DNA of 9,062 nucleotides from Phycisphaerales bacterium UBA6054 (GTDB lineage: Bacteria; Planctomycetota; Phycisphaerae; Phycisphaerales; UBA1924): the NCBI GenBank assembly GCA_002429045.1, contig DIYM01000100.1, forward strand, positions 1-9,062. The letters run 5' to 3'. This document shows positions 8,912 to 9,062 of this stretch, one piece after another. A program made the position numbers and the translations under genes. Positions within the stretch are counted from its first letter, which is position 1. Each line of letters starts with the position of its first letter. A model generated the notes under the pieces. That model searched no databases. It was given only the letters and a program-made list of their open reading frames with translations, and had not been told where the DNA came from.

Positions 8912-9062
8912 GGTTGGGCTTCCTCGTTGCTACGATCTCTGATAGCGGTATCGCCGCGGAACGACAGAACAGCACACCCCGATCTCCTCGGTTGGGGCGC
9001 CGGACGTTTCGCGCGAGCATTCAACGTCGGCGGGAGAACCCCGCCGCAGTTGCCGAGCCGGC
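8912..9062. other. Non-coding leader and promoter region of the short metalloprotease gene
   Basis: No gene is visible in these last 151 bases. On the minus strand the region carries GAGGA (8925-8921), the likely ribosome-binding site for the ATG at 8911. Further upstream is a GC-rich hairpin (9022-9052). A weak -10-like TATCAG lies near 8950 without a credible -35 partner, so I do not call a promoter. Confidence 0.5.
9022..9052. repeat. GC-rich hairpin upstream of the short metalloprotease gene
   Basis: CGGCGGG (9028-9034) pairs with CCCGCCG (9040-9046) around a five-base loop. A further CAAC/GTTG pair (9022-9025 with 9049-9052) extends the stem across a 2x2 internal loop. No T-run follows on either strand, so it is not a classical intrinsic terminator. 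It may end the next gene beyond the window or form part of the leader. Confidence 0.4.

Overview
The window is GC-rich DNA of a bacterium that is most likely a planctomycete of the class Phycisphaerae. The main clue is the C-terminal tail on two secreted proteins: two copies of a unit built around PFGxLNFFDISA, closing with NAGCP. From memory this matches the 'GC-type dockerin' tail common in Phycisphaerales. The assignment is inferred from motifs, not from a search.

Layout, left to right. Bases 1-423 (+) are the 3' end of a FecCD/BtuC-family ABC-importer permease. It converges, across 12 bases, on a complete cobalamin-dependent methionine synthase gene (metH, 4020 to 436, minus strand) with all four modules and their key residues. 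Upstream of metH are a clear Shine-Dalgarno site, a plausible promoter and a short leader with no room for a cobalamin riboswitch. An intrinsic terminator at 4119-4147 then separates metH from two paralogous secreted metzincin-type metalloproteases, both on the minus strand: a long one (6768 to 4177, 863 aa) and a shorter one (8911 to 7175, 578 aa). Each has a signal peptide, a conserved pro-region, a matrixin-like catalytic domain with HExxHxxxxxH and a Met-turn, a PPC-like beta domain and the two-unit GC-type dockerin tail. The long paralog also carries an Ig-like stretch and a jelly-roll-like domain. The short paralog ends in its own near-symmetric terminator (7116-7149), so the three minus-strand genes look like three separate transcription units.

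The metabolic genes (permease fragment, metH) and the protease pair share no evident pathway. If the permease imports cobalamin it would supply MetH, but the convergent arrangement is weak evidence for that. The proteases are probably exported and held at or near the cell surface through their tails, acting on extracellular protein. The most interesting signals are the protease pair itself, a 77-base stretch at the two 3' ends that is identical without a single silent difference, a Gly-to-Ala change in the zinc motif of the long paralog, and a nested inverted repeat in the non-coding region upstream of it. I saw no RNA genes, insertion sequences, CRISPR arrays or attachment sites.
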